A stretch of DNA of 64,000 bases from Tyto alba (lineage: Eukaryota > Chordata > Aves > Strigiformes > Tytonidae). Numbering within the stretch: the first letter of the stretch is position 1; each line of letters starts with the position of its first letter. The DNA lies in NCBI RefSeq assembly GCF_018691265.1, contig NW_024881321.1:13581387-13645386 (forward strand), given 5' to 3'. The notes under the pieces are model-generated. The model was not told where the DNA came from. It was given only the letters and a program-made list of their open reading frames with translations, and searched no databases. Positions 24,311 to 38,921 of this stretch are shown here, piece after piece. Made by a program: the position numbers and the translations under genes.

Positions 24311-26714
24311 CCTACTTAGTGGGAACTCTCTTTATGGAATACAAGTTATATACATGTACAAAAACACGTTTCACAACGAGTATGTTTTTATGTGTAATTG
24401 TTTATTAAATGTTTTCATGTCTAGGGAAAAAAAAGATATGTTCAGCTGGCCTCAAAATGTATTCTGTTCTCATACTGCTCTAAAACTTCATGACAAAGGC
24501 CAAGATTAAAAGTGTAAACACTAGTATATTTTGACAGCAAAAACCTAGATTAAAATCACAGAATATGATGTATATTTTAATTTTATATGTGAATTTATAT
24601 TTGACTTTATATGTGAATAATGATATAATTACTTGTACTGAAGACAAAAATCAGTGCTGGCAACTTTGTTCTTTTTTTGTATATTTTTAAAAGCCTCTAC
24701 AATACCACCATGACAAGATTCTCTTCTCACATGGCCTAATTCCTCTTACAGATCTGAAAATTGCCATCTCAGAATCTAGAAGGTTGAGAGACATGTTTTT
24801 CTGCAGATGGCATGAGAGAAAAATTAAGATGTGACGTAGAGAAAGATGTTAAGTAGCAACAGACTAATGGAGAACATTTTGTCCTACTTTTGAGGAGCAC
24901 ATCAGGAACAGCCTGTTTTTATAGTGGATCCAAAGTATAATCACTGGCACTATATGATTGCTGTAAGCATTGCTCTGCACTAATCACTACCATATTATTG
25001 TGAGGTTTTGCTGAGCATTTTTTAAAAGATACACTGCATTCCTTTTTTTTTGGCACTTATCTTAAAAATGAATCAGACATACCAAAAGCTCTAGACAGTA
25101 AATAACGATTAAGCTGTACCTTTTAACATTCTTGATAAGTTTCAGAGATTTGTTGCTTTTCATTTTAATTTGTTACCAAGAATCAAAACACTGACTAAAT
25201 CTATGCATGGATTTCTTCTTGGTAAATCATAGTAACTAAATCATGGAAGTAAGAGATGTCTGATGGAAAAGCACCAAAGCCTTGAAGTACCTATTTCTAA
25301 ATCAGCAGCATTCATCCATTTTTGCTATAGTAAAGGCCAAGCATTTTGATGAATGGTTTCGCAAAATTATATTCACAAGTTTCTATTCAGATATTGATCC
25401 AACATCCATACAGAGCCACTGCAAACACAAACCATAAGAAAGCTATTTAAAATTTTCTCTTCCAAGCACACCGCTTTCCCTCAGTCTTTCCATCTCTCTT
25501 TTAAAGAATAAACCAAAAAAAATACAAAAACAAATATTTACTGTCCACCTAATTCTCTTCCTGGCAAAGAAGGAAAGAGAGAGAGAAAAAAAAACAAACC
25601 AAACCAAACCAAACCAAAACAAAAACAAACCTGCAAGTAACAGTTGCTAGTTGTATTACTGAATATTCTACTGAGCAGTCCTCCGTATCTGGAGAGTTAA
25701 AAACATCCAAGCTGTGTAAAATCAGTTTGCATACACCAAGCAGGGATACACTGTGTATATATGACTGATGGGTTGGAGGATCGTGTAATCTGTTAAGATT
25801 CTGGACATGCTAAATGTGAACTGGCTCTTCCAAAGTCTGAGCAGAAGCAAAGATTTCTGAAACAAATATTTATGAATATAATCAGCTTGACACCTAAGAA
25901 AACTGGCCATCAGGAATAGTCCCTGACTCATTTGAAATCCTTGAGAAGGCAGCCATTTGCTTCAACAGATCAGTATCTTACTGTGGATTAATCCTGATAT
26001 AAAATGAATTTTCTTTCCACCAAGTTGATTTTCAAAATGGGAAAGAAACCTGATTATTCTTTTAGTGAAACATTCAGGGTCCCCTGTGTTCTATTTATAG
26101 TCCTTTTTTTTTTTTTTTTTTTGCTATTTGGACATGCAAAAAGAGGTAAAGAAAGGGTTTTCTCCAGGATACAAGCAGTTTATTCTCTGTCAATCTCCAG
26201 TGCTGTTCACAATTTGGCACAGGATCCCCTACAAGCTCAACATTTGAGAGAAAGCTCACCACAGCCATTTGGGATCTTCTCAATGCTGTTTCTAGACAAT
26301 CTAGATTTTGTCACAACACCTTTTTCATCTAGACCAGATTTCCCTTAAACAAACAAACAAAAAAATCATAAAAATATTTCTGGTTTGTTTCTTCCCTTCC
26401 CCTCTCCTTAACTGAGGAAAATAACCTTCACTGCTTCAGAAGTCTAAACATGAAACACCTCATAATGATTCAATATAAATCTGAAAGCTAAACTAATGGA
26501 ATATATCTATATTTGTGTACACTTCTATCTATATTCTACACAGAAGTTCAATTCTATAGATACACATACTTATATATTTGTATCTATATTTGTTTTCAAG
26601 CATGTAAGGAACAGGATTTCATTTCATTGTTCAAATAACATGTACTAGCTGCAACAGCCATCAAGTCCCTCTGGCCTTTAGCCAACTAGAGGCAAAAGTT
26701 TATTTGTATCAGCA
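24311..26714. other. Gene-free AT-rich stretch
   Basis: No supportable gene. It contains AT-rich sequence with repeated TTATATGTGAAT-type words near 24585-24620, an AAACC pentamer repeat at 25595-25631, T19 at 26104-26122 and TATCTATATTTGT-type repeats near 26505-26595. Confidence 0.55.
25595..25631 (+). repeat. (AAACC)n pentanucleotide repeat
   Basis: Several AAACC units in a row that degenerate into AAAAC at the right end, preceded by a GA-rich and poly(A) stretch. A simple repeat type common in bird genomes. Confidence 0.9.
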
Positions 26715-26870
26715 ACTGCGGCAGCCTAAGCAAAGGGCACCCTTGGGCTCTGGCTTGTGTAAGCGGGGCTGTCGCGGCAGAGGATGCTTCTGGGGGCTTT
26801 CCCGCGCACCCCCTGTGGCGCTGCAGGGTGGCAGGCTGGTATAACGAAGGAGTTTCTTTCCCAGCGGTGT
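26715..26870. promoter_or_regulatory. Small CpG-retaining patch
   Basis: About nine CpG dinucleotides lie in some 150 bases, including CTGTCGCGGCAGAG and CCCGCGCACCCCC, while the flanks have almost none. CpGs decay quickly in methylated vertebrate DNA, so a local cluster suggests an unmethylated regulatory element, a recent insertion or a fragment of an exon. The 71-codon frame starting at 26784 has no recognisable domain. Too short to be a classical CpG island. Confidence 0.25.
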
Positions 26871-28639
26871 TATGGTAAAGGGAAAGATGCTTGTACTCCC
26901 TTAAGAAATGTTTTTCATCACTTCGAAGACACTATCTGTGGGAAGATTGTTCCTCTGACACATGAAGCAAGCTCTCCCTCCCCAAACTGGGAGTGTTAGG
27001 GATAAATGCTGAATGTGTGTGGCGTGTGTGTGTGTGTGTGCATGACATCCAGCCTCTTAAATTTTAATCGACCTCATACATAAGTTTCTCTGGTGATAGT
27101 GTAAGTGTCGGAAATACAAAGCATGCACACACACCTCCCAGCAAATGAAATGTGTCAGCAAGTGTTGTAATCAATAACAATATAATATTCTTTCCTAAAT
27201 AATGGTACAGCAGCAGAAGTGTGTAAGACAGTGATGAATTATTCAGCATGTCTGCTTTGCTGCTACATTGCTCCTTCCATGCTTTAAGCTTTCCTATAGC
27301 TGAAACACCTGGCACAGCACTCTCTGACTTCATCTTCTTCTGAATACCTAAATCTCTTTCTTCCCATGTACAAAAATTAAGTTACCGAAGTGCCTAAAGC
27401 TTTAAACAGTCTTCAATGGCAAATTGTGTGACATCCTGAAGTTTTTTAGTAAGTGCCTTATTTCTACTTGATAGCTTCACATGGCAATTTGCTATGTATG
27501 TTAGCAGGCAGCTGCATATTAAATATTTTTAAAAGTAAATGATTCAGACTATGGAGAGTTTAATTCAGTAGAGGGTGTATGACATTCTGGACAAAGTATT
27601 CATTAAAAGACACAAGGCAGACGCATTCAGCTGGTTAAAATTAAAGTCCAGGTTATGAAATGCTTATTTAGACTGAACAGTATGCTAATCCTATGGAACT
27701 AGAGCTGGTGTAAGATACTGCTTGGCATTAGCTAGAATACAGCACATACTAAGTTTTGTAAAATAAAATGATGCAAGATATCTTCAGTCACCTAGTGCTC
27801 TAAAAATTCATGTGTAAGTATGCATCTTGCAGCATGAAACTGAATATAGATTATTATATTACCTATTATAACACTGAACAAGTGTTAAAAAGCTAAGCTA
27901 TATATGCAAAACTATGGTTCACATATGGAAGGTAATTTCTGCAAGACAAAAAGGAAAAAAAAAAAGTTAAAACTTTGTTTTTGCAATCTCAGAAGTTAAT
28001 ACATTTTGTTTCTGTTGTGTTTATTTAAGCTATTATGGAAATTATTTAAATAGTTTTTCTGGGTAGCGACACATTTGTATCTAGAGATGTTTATCTAATC
28101 TGTCATTCTGCTAGAGATGGTAAGATACCTCTTAACGTATTTCATGTGCTGTGTGCAGCTCACTTTTAAATGCCACAAGCAATACAAATCCGTCATCTCT
28201 CCTTGGGAAGCTGCCGGATTCTGTAATACAGCTTACCACTAAGTAGTTTCTCTGATACTCAAGCTATATTTCTCCTGCTTGATTCATGTTCTACTTCCCA
28301 TTACTTCACGTTAACTCCCTCTGCCCCTGCTATCAAATGAAGGAAGTCTGATTCCTACCTGTACTAACTGCTAACTGCTCTGAATGGAGCAGCAAGAAAC
28401 AAATAACCCCCCACCTCAGAAGGTCACCTCTGTGATCTTCCTGCCGTCACACCATTCCTTCAACACTTGCTGCTTCCACTGTCAGAAACAGGACCTTTGT
28501 TGTGACCCCAGAATGCTATTTTCCTCTTCTAGGAGACGCTGCTGGATCACTGATGAAATACCTCGGCACTCATGGAGGAATATGATGTTTTTAAACAGTC
28601 AGCGCATTAACTCTCAAGATCTTGCATAAGAAAGGTTTA
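26871..28639. other. Gene-free stretch
   Basis: No gene. It contains the GT repeat at 27014-27040 with an inverted CA counterpart 77 bases away and otherwise ordinary AT-rich sequence. Confidence 0.55.
27014..27040 (+). repeat. (GT)n microsatellite
   Basis: A GT repeat interrupted once by GGC, with the longest pure block at 27024-27040. Its right end plus CATG (27032-27044) is the exact reverse complement of 27122-27134, allowing a 13-bp stem. Confidence 0.92.
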
Positions 28640-28920
28640 TAACAACAGTTTCACAGGTGCAGCCAAAACCGCTGGGTGCCCTGTGCATCTCAGGGGCTGA
28701 TCTACGAGCTCGTGGTGCAGCCATCAAACAGCACCACTGTCGAGGAGCAGAAAGAATGCACATGGAGTAAGGTCACAAGGTTTTGACCTAGATTTGAGTC
28801 AGCAGGAGACTGCATCAGAAAATAAAAATTGGACGTATTTCACTGCCCTTGACGAAAAGGCTACGGGCCTGAGTGAATGAGGAAAATAAGGTGCCACCTC
28901 GCCTGTCCTGTGCACTGCTG
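28640..28920. other. GC-richer patch with scattered CpGs and a palindrome
   Basis: About eight CpGs in 280 bases, against a CpG-poor background. It includes the perfect 10-bp palindrome ACGAGCTCGT (28704-28713). No open frame of note crosses it and no repeat family is recognised. It could be a conserved non-coding element or an old retroposed fragment. Confidence 0.25.
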
Positions 28921-31900
28921 GCTGCCTGGCATGAGGATGGAAAGTGACCATGTGTTCCTTTGTATGCAGTGCTCTCTGTGATCATGTCTTCAGAAAAAAA
29001 AGATCTCCTATGTCAAGCAAACTGCTGCTTTGATCAGAGAAAATAGCTATCTGACTCATGACCACTGAAACAGAAAATCTTTGTTAAACAAGCCGTTAAA
29101 TTATAATAGTAAAGTTTGGAGAAGTTGGCTGGGAAATCTATGCAAAAACACTTATGCACAAATTATACTTTCCTACCAGCATCCTTTCTTGTTTCCCTCT
29201 TACTCCAGAAGCTGAGAGACATGACCTGCCTAGTCACCATAATCATTAGAACACGTTGACCAAGAAGCAATTTTCTTAGAGTGGTTTTATTAACTTTGGC
29301 AAATGGAAATTAAATTAACTGTAAGTTTTCACAAATACAGTTACTCTAGCAACTCCAGGACATGAAGGAGCAACAAAATGCATTAAATATAAATAAGTAC
29401 CTGAAGATCATAACTGTCCCTCCTGTATCAAAGTGAATGAGCAAACAATCTCAGTTCTTCTACCTAGAAAATATCTATTTTCCATAAATCTTACATGTCC
29501 TCAAGACAAAATAAAACTCTTGTTTCTGTTATAGAAAGGAGCGTAATTTACTACGGGAAACATTCACAAGACCACATATGAAAATATATTGTAAACTGCT
29601 ATCTGCAATTCTTCCGTGAAATGATACATTTCACAGGTTGTATAATCTCAGGTGACAATTCAGACCTATTACAACTATCGTCTGTGTTTATCCAAACACT
29701 TCTAATCTTAAATCATCACATATATATTACTTCACTCCTTCAAGTTCCAGTGAAATTTGTATATTAAATAGGCCTCATAAAACAAAGTTACAATTCACCA
29801 ACTGAAAATGGTACAACAATGAAATGATTTAATCTTATTTTAAAGGGCTTTTGACAATGGCTGCAATAGCTCATTGTAACTATCCTATTTGCACTACAGC
29901 ATCTTCACAGAAGGGACCTAATTTCTTTTAATTTCTTATATTATTTAATTTATTAGAAGCACTGTATTGTAAGCTTCCCTGTCTCAAATTTACCAGTAGT
30001 GTTTTTTTCCTGTGAAACTTTTACAGGAATTTTCATTAGTACAGATGTAACTAGAGCAACGGACGTTAACATTCAAAATATTTCCTGAATTCTAATGGCT
30101 GTCCAGTACTGTTGATTGGAAGACAAACTTCCAACTACCTACTTCACATGGACATCCAAAGTCAAACCTGCTTCTTATTCCTACCTCGACACAGTCAGAT
30201 CCTGTTCACAGTGACAAGAATTTGCTTAAGAAACAAAAATGATTTGCAGGGAAAAAAGCCCTTGTGTACATGGATGGATGAGGGAACAGATAATTTGCAG
30301 TGCATCCTACCATGTGAAGGAGTTCTTGTAATCGGTGCCCAGACAGAGAGCATGTTGAGATAGTAATGTGTTCAGCGGGAAGCGTTGTTAGGAACAGAGA
30401 ATCCAGCAAGGATTTGAAATCATGTTTTTAAAACTGAAATACAAAATGAGTTGAGAACTTTAAATAGCAAAAAAAAAAAAAAAAAAAGAAAGCTGAGGAT
30501 GGCTGCTCCCTCCTAGATTAATCATAAGGGTTTCCAGTGTGGAGGCTCTGTACTTCATGCTCCTCTTTCCACTTCTTAGTAGTTAAACAAGACTTCCTTT
30601 TCACAGATATAACATCAAGTAGAAACATTCCTCCTAAATTAACCAATCTCATAAAATTATATCTTTGCTACAGGGTTCTAGGAATTATGTAACATATAAC
30701 CCCAACTTCAGCAGAGTTCAAAGCTTTTCTCTGTGCGCACTACTGAGACACCTGTCCTAATGAAAATCACATAAAATGGGTGGGAGTGGTTAATGATCTT
30801 ATTTGATAAATAACTGAATAGTCTTAAGGAGGCATGTATTCATTTTGTACTATAGCTACAAATTTCTTATGCCGTCTTGGCCAAATCAATCCAGTATGTT
30901 TGCCAACTCAGAGGAAAGGACAACAACTTCCTGTATCACAGAAGATATCAACAGTAGCTAAATTCAAACTGTCATGCTGAGTCAGTACAGTGATACGGGC
31001 AACAACAGCTTCTAAGCACATTTCTGATGCCACCAAGATGGCACACCCATTCCTCACCATCATGTAGTATCTCAGCCCCGCGAGAGTCCTGCCTTGAGAT
31101 ACAGATCTAGGTGATCCAGTCTCTTTCTTACACAGTAGTAAGTGAACCCAGAACTCCAGAGCTGCACAGGAGACTACTTTGTCCTGTTAATTTTAAAAAC
31201 AATAAAACAATTAAATACAAAAATGTTAATTTCTCTGAGCAAATTTTTTGTCTCGAGGCAGGAAAGAATAAAATCTGTGTAAAAACAGGGGCTCATCCTT
31301 GTATGTATTTGAAATATATTCTTTCCACACACATTAAATTCTTCTTTAGCTACAAGTATTCACTCATAGACACTCTCAGACTGTTCAGAGCACATTTTCA
31401 AAAATCACAACTGTAGATATTAAGTCTATATACACCAGTTCTAAACTGGCAGTAATCATTAAAAAAAGAAAAAAAATCAGTTAAATTAGATTTTAAAATA
31501 ATTTTCTTTTTCACTATCATTTTTCATGGTAAATATGCCATTTTAATTGTGTATTTCACCTGACATGGCATACAAATTTATTTAGTGCAATTTGCTGTGC
31601 AGCAGTTCATATTACCTACAGGCCCAAACAGAAAAACAGTTCTTGAAATTTATACCGTTAAATGGAGAAGAAACAAGGTCTATGAACATCTTTGGACACA
31701 ATTCAGCCCACTTAGAAACATTTCAAAAGTTCTTTGTGGTTGACCTCTGGTCCACAAGACCCCTGATTCAGAAGTCTCCAAGCAAGATGTGTGATGCACA
31801 CACAGAAAGGTACATGACTCTTTGTATAAAGGGCTGTATTTTACAACACCTGCACAACAGAATTTTAACATAGTGTGGAGCCTTTTGGCAGTACTGCAGT

Positions 31901-34900
31901 AAAAATCTGCATTCACCATCCACCTATTGGTAAGTTTTATCTTGCACAATATTATGACAAGATGTCTATATTATAAGTTGGGGTAGTCACTAAGCAAAAA
32001 AACAAGGAAACCCCCAAAAAACAATTCATCTCATCTACTTTGTCTGCCTGGTTTAGGATGGATGATGCGTTGGAGGTGCTTCTGTCCACTGACTGCATTG
32101 TGAATCAGTGACCACTATGTTATTAGTGTAGGCAGCTCCATAAATTAGGATAGTTTCAGACCAGCATCTGTAAATCATATCTCTCAAAGCACACAGGAAA
32201 AATTATCATATAGCTTCTCTCCTTCTCACATCTTCACAGTCCCGCCTTGACTCAACAACTGTGATCTTGACACACTAGCACACAAAATACTCATACAAAA
32301 GATAATTGACTTGGTTTGATGCTTTTATCATATTCCTTGCTTTATGCTCCTTTTAAAGGTTGTCTCATCTGTATTATTTACTTTGCCAAGAACTTACTGT
32401 TTTTAATGATCAAGAACTTTCACAGCTGACATTCCACCTTTTCATCAATTTTTCTTCCATACTTTAAATTTTCACCTATAATCATCCTTTACCATAAAAT
32501 AACTCCTCATTTTTCTGTTTTCCACTGTCCCTTTGATTTTATACAGATTTTAATTCTATGCTATATCTAGGTGTTGGGGGCAGGACACATCTTTTTGATA
32601 GCTGTACAGGACCCAGTCAACAGATTCTTGTTTCTAGGTGTTATATAGTGAAAAAACAGATAATAGAAACACCAACTTGAAAAATTAGCATTCTTTCCTA
32701 AGTCTCATGTCTTCCTTTGCAAATGGAAAGCATACTGTTCTTTTTCTAAATTTGCCTAGCCTTCCCCTTTTACCACAATTTAACACTGGAGAGCTCTATG
32801 AATTGTTTTTGATAGGTACATAAATTTACTACATTACAGATTGAAAAAAATGTGTCCAGCTTTGTCAAATATAATTGAATAAAAGCATCCTAATTTTGGT
32901 TCTTGCACTGGTGTCTCAGCAGAATGTTCTCCTTGTTCCCTGTTAGAACAATAAATATAGAACAAGGAGTTTAATGGTATTCTTTTTTAGACCAAACTGA
33001 TGGGGTGAAGTAATTGCTTTTGGTGCTCACAATATCTGTAGCTAGATGAATTTACAAGGAAAGCACTTTAGCCTTAGAGCAAAATTATGAATATGTATCA
33101 GGCTCCTGCATTGCATTTATTGTCTCCAGTACACAAAAATCAACTTTGGCATAACATGAAGAGAGAATAACCAACAAACTATTTCCTGAAGTAGAAAACT
33201 ATTATTTAAAGTGACAGTATCACCCCTCTTTTCGTCTAAATAAAGGACAAGGATCTAAAATAATCATCTATTCTTTTTCACCTCTCTCTGTAGTCTGTTC
33301 ACAAGGAGACTGCCATTAGGCATTGCACTGCTGACACCAACATTTTTCTATGATACTTCTGATGACAGCTATTAATGCACCATCAATAGGAGACTCACAA
33401 TACTAAACATGCATTAAGGAGCTACTGCTTTCTAGCTGTCTGAAATTTCTCTGAAACAATCAAGGGAACTGGCAGAAATCCTAATTTGCCATCACGTACA
33501 TACCAAAACAATTTGCATTCATCTAAAGCAACAAGAAATAAGCCTTTCTTGATGCTAATCAGGGGGAAAAGTACTCTTTCAAAGCAGATTAGTCTTCAGA
33601 TTAAAAAATGGATTAAGATCATACATTCAGAGAGAAGATAACTGAAACCTAAATAAGTGGATGAATGTATAGCAACTGATAACAAACCTTCAAATGAAAA
33701 AAAATATAACTGAAAGGACTGCAAACCAATAAACTAAATATGACGGACTCTTGCTGTGGATATCACTTACAGTCTGACAGTATTGGGCGAGTATTTCACA
33801 CATTAGCTACAAGCCATGGCAGAAATTTTATTCCCCCAGATTTTTCCTAATGTGGAATATATGATTTAGGAATAATTTTAATACATAATGCCTCTACTTA
33901 ACTTCCAGATGATATCACTTTATGGCACTGCTCTAGTATTGTAACATAGATTCAGAATGCTGATATAAAATGCTTATAACCAAAGGGAAGGAAACAAAGA
34001 ACAGGAAGAAGCAGAGACAGATGAAAAGACTTGCATGTACATTTTGGAAAAACACACAATGGCAACTAATACAAAACTAAGAGATACACAGAGAACCACA
34101 GAACAGACATCCTAAGCCATATCAGAGCTATGTTTTTATGCAGTGTACTCAGAAAGAATACTATATTCAAACTGCATGCCAAAAAATACCAAGCATAATG
34201 AGGCAACTCTTGTCAAAGTCTATTCCTGAAAATACAAGCTTGTCATATTCTAAAAAGTATTATTTTCTGTGTGGGTTTCTTTGTTTTGCTTCAAATTTTC
34301 CAAAATTTGGGAAAGGGTTGTTTCCACATGTAAGAATCTCTGTGTTCATATCTGGAAGCAGAGCCTAATTAGGAAAATGAAAAGGCTTACATTTTCATGT
34401 GCATCTAAATACCTCTCATAAAATCCAGTCTGAGTTTTACTTTCATTTGAAAAGGAAGGAGCTTAGATTGTTGCTGGGAAATTAATCCTTGCTTTCACTC
34501 CTTGTTTTGGCCCCTCAAACAGAAACTTAACTTCTGAAAGGTTAATTTTTACTATAATTGCTATAAAGAGGCTGCCCTGTAAAAGAGCCTTGTTTCCTAG
34601 TCAGACAATGGCTTTATCAGAGAGCTTACTGTCCAGCCATTGAAATGTTCATGTCAATGTCAAGTTGAAATACCATCATACTCATGCCAAGTTAACGAGA
34701 AATAGTGTTCAGGCACTTACTGGAGCTTAGAGTCTTACTTTTTCTCTCTTTTACAAGCTGTTTCTGAGCCAGCTTCACATTTGATACAAGCCAAAATTGT
34801 TAGGAAACAAAATGTGTGATGGCTTCGCTGCCATATAAGGAAAATCACTGCAAGCAACCATTTCTAATTCCCACTGGATAGCAGGAGAATCTGTGGAGAG

Positions 34901-35856
34901 GGATCTTGTAGTTCTTTCATAACCACTGTTAGTCACGTAGCAGAGTGTATTCTCTTTCCTTTACCGACCATTGAGGATGACAGATCTTGTCAGACTTTAA
35001 GAGAGTCAGCTTTGTTGCTGTCACACTCCCTCCTTTCTAGGCTGAACAGGGGGCAGAGAGGGGATTTTGTAGGACAGTCCTTCCCTCTTAGGAAATGGAG
35101 ACCTCACAGTGATGGTCCAGAGAAGTAGATGTGACCTCTTATCTGTCAAAATGCAATGGCATGATGCCACTGAGTCCGTTTTGGAAACACAGCTACTGTC
35201 TCAGCAGCAGGGTACTGTCTTTGGAGGCTTCGGTTTTTGCAAGAGGACTGGAATATGAGTGTTCTGTGGAGAGTTTTGGAATGGGAAAAATTCTGATTTG
35301 CTAGGCATGAGATCACTGCAAGGCCTTCACTCCCAGGTGCTAGTATTTGCAGACACTGCAGTAATTTTGACTTCGCAGGAGACAACCTCTGCCATCTTAT
35401 GAAATCAGTCTACAGAATGATAAATTACCTTCCTCCGTACTGAACTGGATCCAGGATGGAGCAGAATGTACAGGAAACTATCACTTAAAAAAAAAAAAAA
35501 ATCCATCCAAGGTACATTTTTAGGATGATGTCAACTAAGAGATACTATATTATCTGGAGAGTGTCTGTGAGAGACAGCAGGAGTTGAACAGCTACTGCTT
35601 TTCATCCAAGATTTCTGGCCATTAAATTCTCATGCTAAAGAGTTATGTAGATGGTGGCCTGGGCACAGGCATGACAGTAGGAATGACACTATAAACTGTT
35701 TCTTATATGTGTTGTACAAGATCAACAGCGAATTGGCTGGAGGTTTTTTAATTGATTGACATCAGAAAGTTGTAAAGTACAAGTGAGACACCTTTCAAAA
35801 ATACTGTGTATTCTTCTTATCATCACAAACAAAAACAAGTCTTTTAAACAATAATT

Positions 35857-35878
35857 AAAAAAAAAAAAAAAAAAAAAA
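35857..35878 (+). repeat. Poly(A) tract, 22 bases
   Basis: Uninterrupted A22 with no recognisable retrogene body or polyadenylation signal immediately upstream. Confidence 0.85.
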
Positions 35879-36904
35879 GGATAAAATACCCCTTTTTCAT
35901 AAGTAATCAAGAATTTATTACACCATTGGTCAGCTAGACCTACAGAGAGAGTAAATTTTCTGTTACTAGGATTTTCCGGTATTTATTACACAAAGAAGAA
36001 AGGGAATCTTTTTTTCAGTAATGTTCATCTCAAAGTTTGCAAACATCTGTTTACAAGGACTGTAATGCCCAGGAGCAAAGTAGTCAGAATGGAGAGGCTA
36101 GCAACTCGTGTTTCAGTTAGGATGCTTAGCCCTGTCATCCTTCTCACTGGGGGATCCCTGGAGAGATCTGGAAAAATATTTGTGGAAGTTACTTGCCCCG
36201 GACAAAGCACAGAGCATTGAACCTATATATTTCTAACATATTTGCCATTAAAATATAAGGATTTTCATCCACACTTGAAGCAAATCAACCCTGCAATGCT
36301 TCAATGGATGCGGATTGAGCTGTAAAACTATTTTTCACATTATACATTTTAAAAATTGAAATGGCTTTCTTAAATGAAGAAGGTCTTACTCTTTCAACCT
36401 GAACTAAAAGTTCAACTCAAGAGAAACTATTCAACTATGGTGGAACAGATTAAATGGAGAATTACTTTTCTTAATTTTTTTTCTTTAGAAAGTCTTTTCT
36501 TGTGGGGAAAAAAAAAAGATAAATCTTCATGGAATAAAAAAGAGCAGAACAAACAATGTGCATGCAATTTTCACAATAAAGACTATGAAACTGAAGAAAT
36601 AAAGCAATCAGGAAAGAAAACTTTTTTACAAATTAGACAGATAATTTTCACCCCCACAGAATTAATTTGCCCCAAACTGTATCACATGCCTGTCATCAGC
36701 CAACACCATTTTTCAGTGAAGTGAGAAGAGTTTCCACATGTTTAAAATATAGATGGAACTGTATCATTCTAATAGTGTCAGGTATTTCTAAGTTTACAGT
36801 TCATATAATGTGATGATATTTTCATTTCACATAGCTAATTTCCATTTGTTCTTAAAGTGTAGCTACAATGTAGAATTTTGTCAGAAATATATGTATACAT
36901 ACAA

Positions 36905-36923
36905 GCATACATTAAATGTATGC
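36905..36923. repeat. Short perfect hairpin
   Basis: GCATACAT (36905-36912) and ATGTATGC (36916-36923) are exact reverse complements around a TAA loop. AT-rich context, probably chance. Confidence 0.7.
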
Positions 36924-38921
36924 ATTGACACAAATAGAATTTTTTTGTGTGTGTTAATATGTATTCTGACCATCAGAAGAAATAACAGATGCTCCGGTGT
37001 CAATTGACACAACTGAAAGCACACACACTGTGTTGTACTGTGGCTGATACATACCCAGTTCATACTTCCAGATCACTCTTCATGTAAGTCTCTGTGTATG
37101 AATGACAGCGTGGAGTCGGCGGTCTGCTGGCAGAAGAACTCATTCTAATATGATTTAAGAGAAGAGCAGCTATTTCATAAGAATCTGACTCTCTAAGGAA
37201 CTATGATTCACTTAGATTGCCGTGTACATGGTATGCTGTACAGGAAGTAATGAGGAACAAAGAGAGATGCTGTGGTCATGACACTCCATGTACTAAATGC
37301 GACCTATATGTCCTTTAGTTTAAAGTTCAGATTTCTGGTTAACTGTGAATGTCAGATTACTATGTGAATTTATGATCATCACTCCTTTTGCTCCAGGGAT
37401 CCTACTTCCACCGAGGACCTCATAAAAATATTTGCCTTGTCTCAACCTTTCATTTTGTTCAGCAAAGATCCATTGAAATGGTATCTGTATCACAGCTGCA
37501 GTCCAATGTCAGCCAAAAAAAAAAGTACAAAAAGTTCTGCTGAGCTGCAACTCACTGCACTCAGCTGAACAAAAGCTTGCTTCCTGAAGAACTGCAAAGG
37601 CTCTACTTCTGACAAAAGCTTGCTTTCTTTCCGAGCTCTTTAGGATTCAGCATCATGACTTCAGGGATAGCTGTAGACATGCAGAGCTTATGCGGAGATT
37701 TCTGAGATCTGAGATTCAGTTCCTGTTATATTTCATAAATCACTGTGCTACCTTTCTATGATACTTTTATTTTCAGGTAGAGAAGTCAGCCTGCTGAGAT
37801 AAACCTTTCTGGAGAGAGTTGTCTTTAGAACTGGCATGTTGCTCTGGAGTTCTGTTCATCAAGTGCACTACCACTTTCCTTAGTGATTCATAAATTAATT
37901 TCAGGTATTATACAGATGCAATTTTAAACATGGGCTTAGCAATGAGTATCATTTGATCTGGCCTCTGCAAATACTGTGGGTTTATTCCTGACAAATCACG
38001 GTGCTGAATTTCTAGCCAAAATCTGAGCAAGGTTTAAATGCCTTGCAAGCTCCTTCCTTGATCTTGTCGTAGTAAATGTAGTGGGAAGAATTTTCTATGA
38101 TTTTTAAGACCAGTAAATGCTACCGTTAGGAAGGATTTTTTTGCTTCAGTTTAAATGCTGGGGATATCTCTTACTGTAATGTTGATTAATTGAAAAGAAT
38201 AAACTGAGCACATCTACTTGTTATTTTTTCAGTACCTTAAGTAATGGAAAGTGAAATAATTTGAAAAACTTGTTCATTTTAAACTTGTGTCAAGAGGCTA
38301 AACTATACTAGCTGCAATTTTAATCACAGAATATACTCACATTTGTCTGACTTTATGAGGTACATGAAGTATAGCACCTATTTGAAAAAAAAAAGGTCAT
38401 AAAAATGGGTCATAAGAAACAGAATGTTTTCCAAATGTAGCGAGCTGGCTCAGGTTTTCACAGAATTATTTGGACGCAACAATACTGAGTGGTCATATTA
38501 GAAAAGAAATACGCAAGGCAGAAATTGAGTTCTGGTGTAAAGATTAATGCAGTACAAATAAAAGATTATTGTTTAAGTTAAGCAAATCTATTTTAGCCTC
38601 ATCTCATAAATAGTCTCACATTTACTCTAACATCCAATTTTCATTCTCATAACAATTTCAGAGTTAAAAAATGCAGTTCAAAATTTACAGCACAAAAGAC
38701 AGAGGAGTTATTCTTCAAACCCATTAGTGCAGAATCAGACTTAAAGCAGCTCACATTTAGCACGTATTGTATTTTTCCCCAATGAGTTTATAACATTAGG
38801 CCAATTTATTTTCTTAAGTGCACATGATCTGTTGAAGTGTTCTGCAAGTACTTCCACCACATTAAAAAAATGCCAAGGAAAGCATTTATGTATGTAACTG
38901 AAATCTCTCATATTTGACTGC

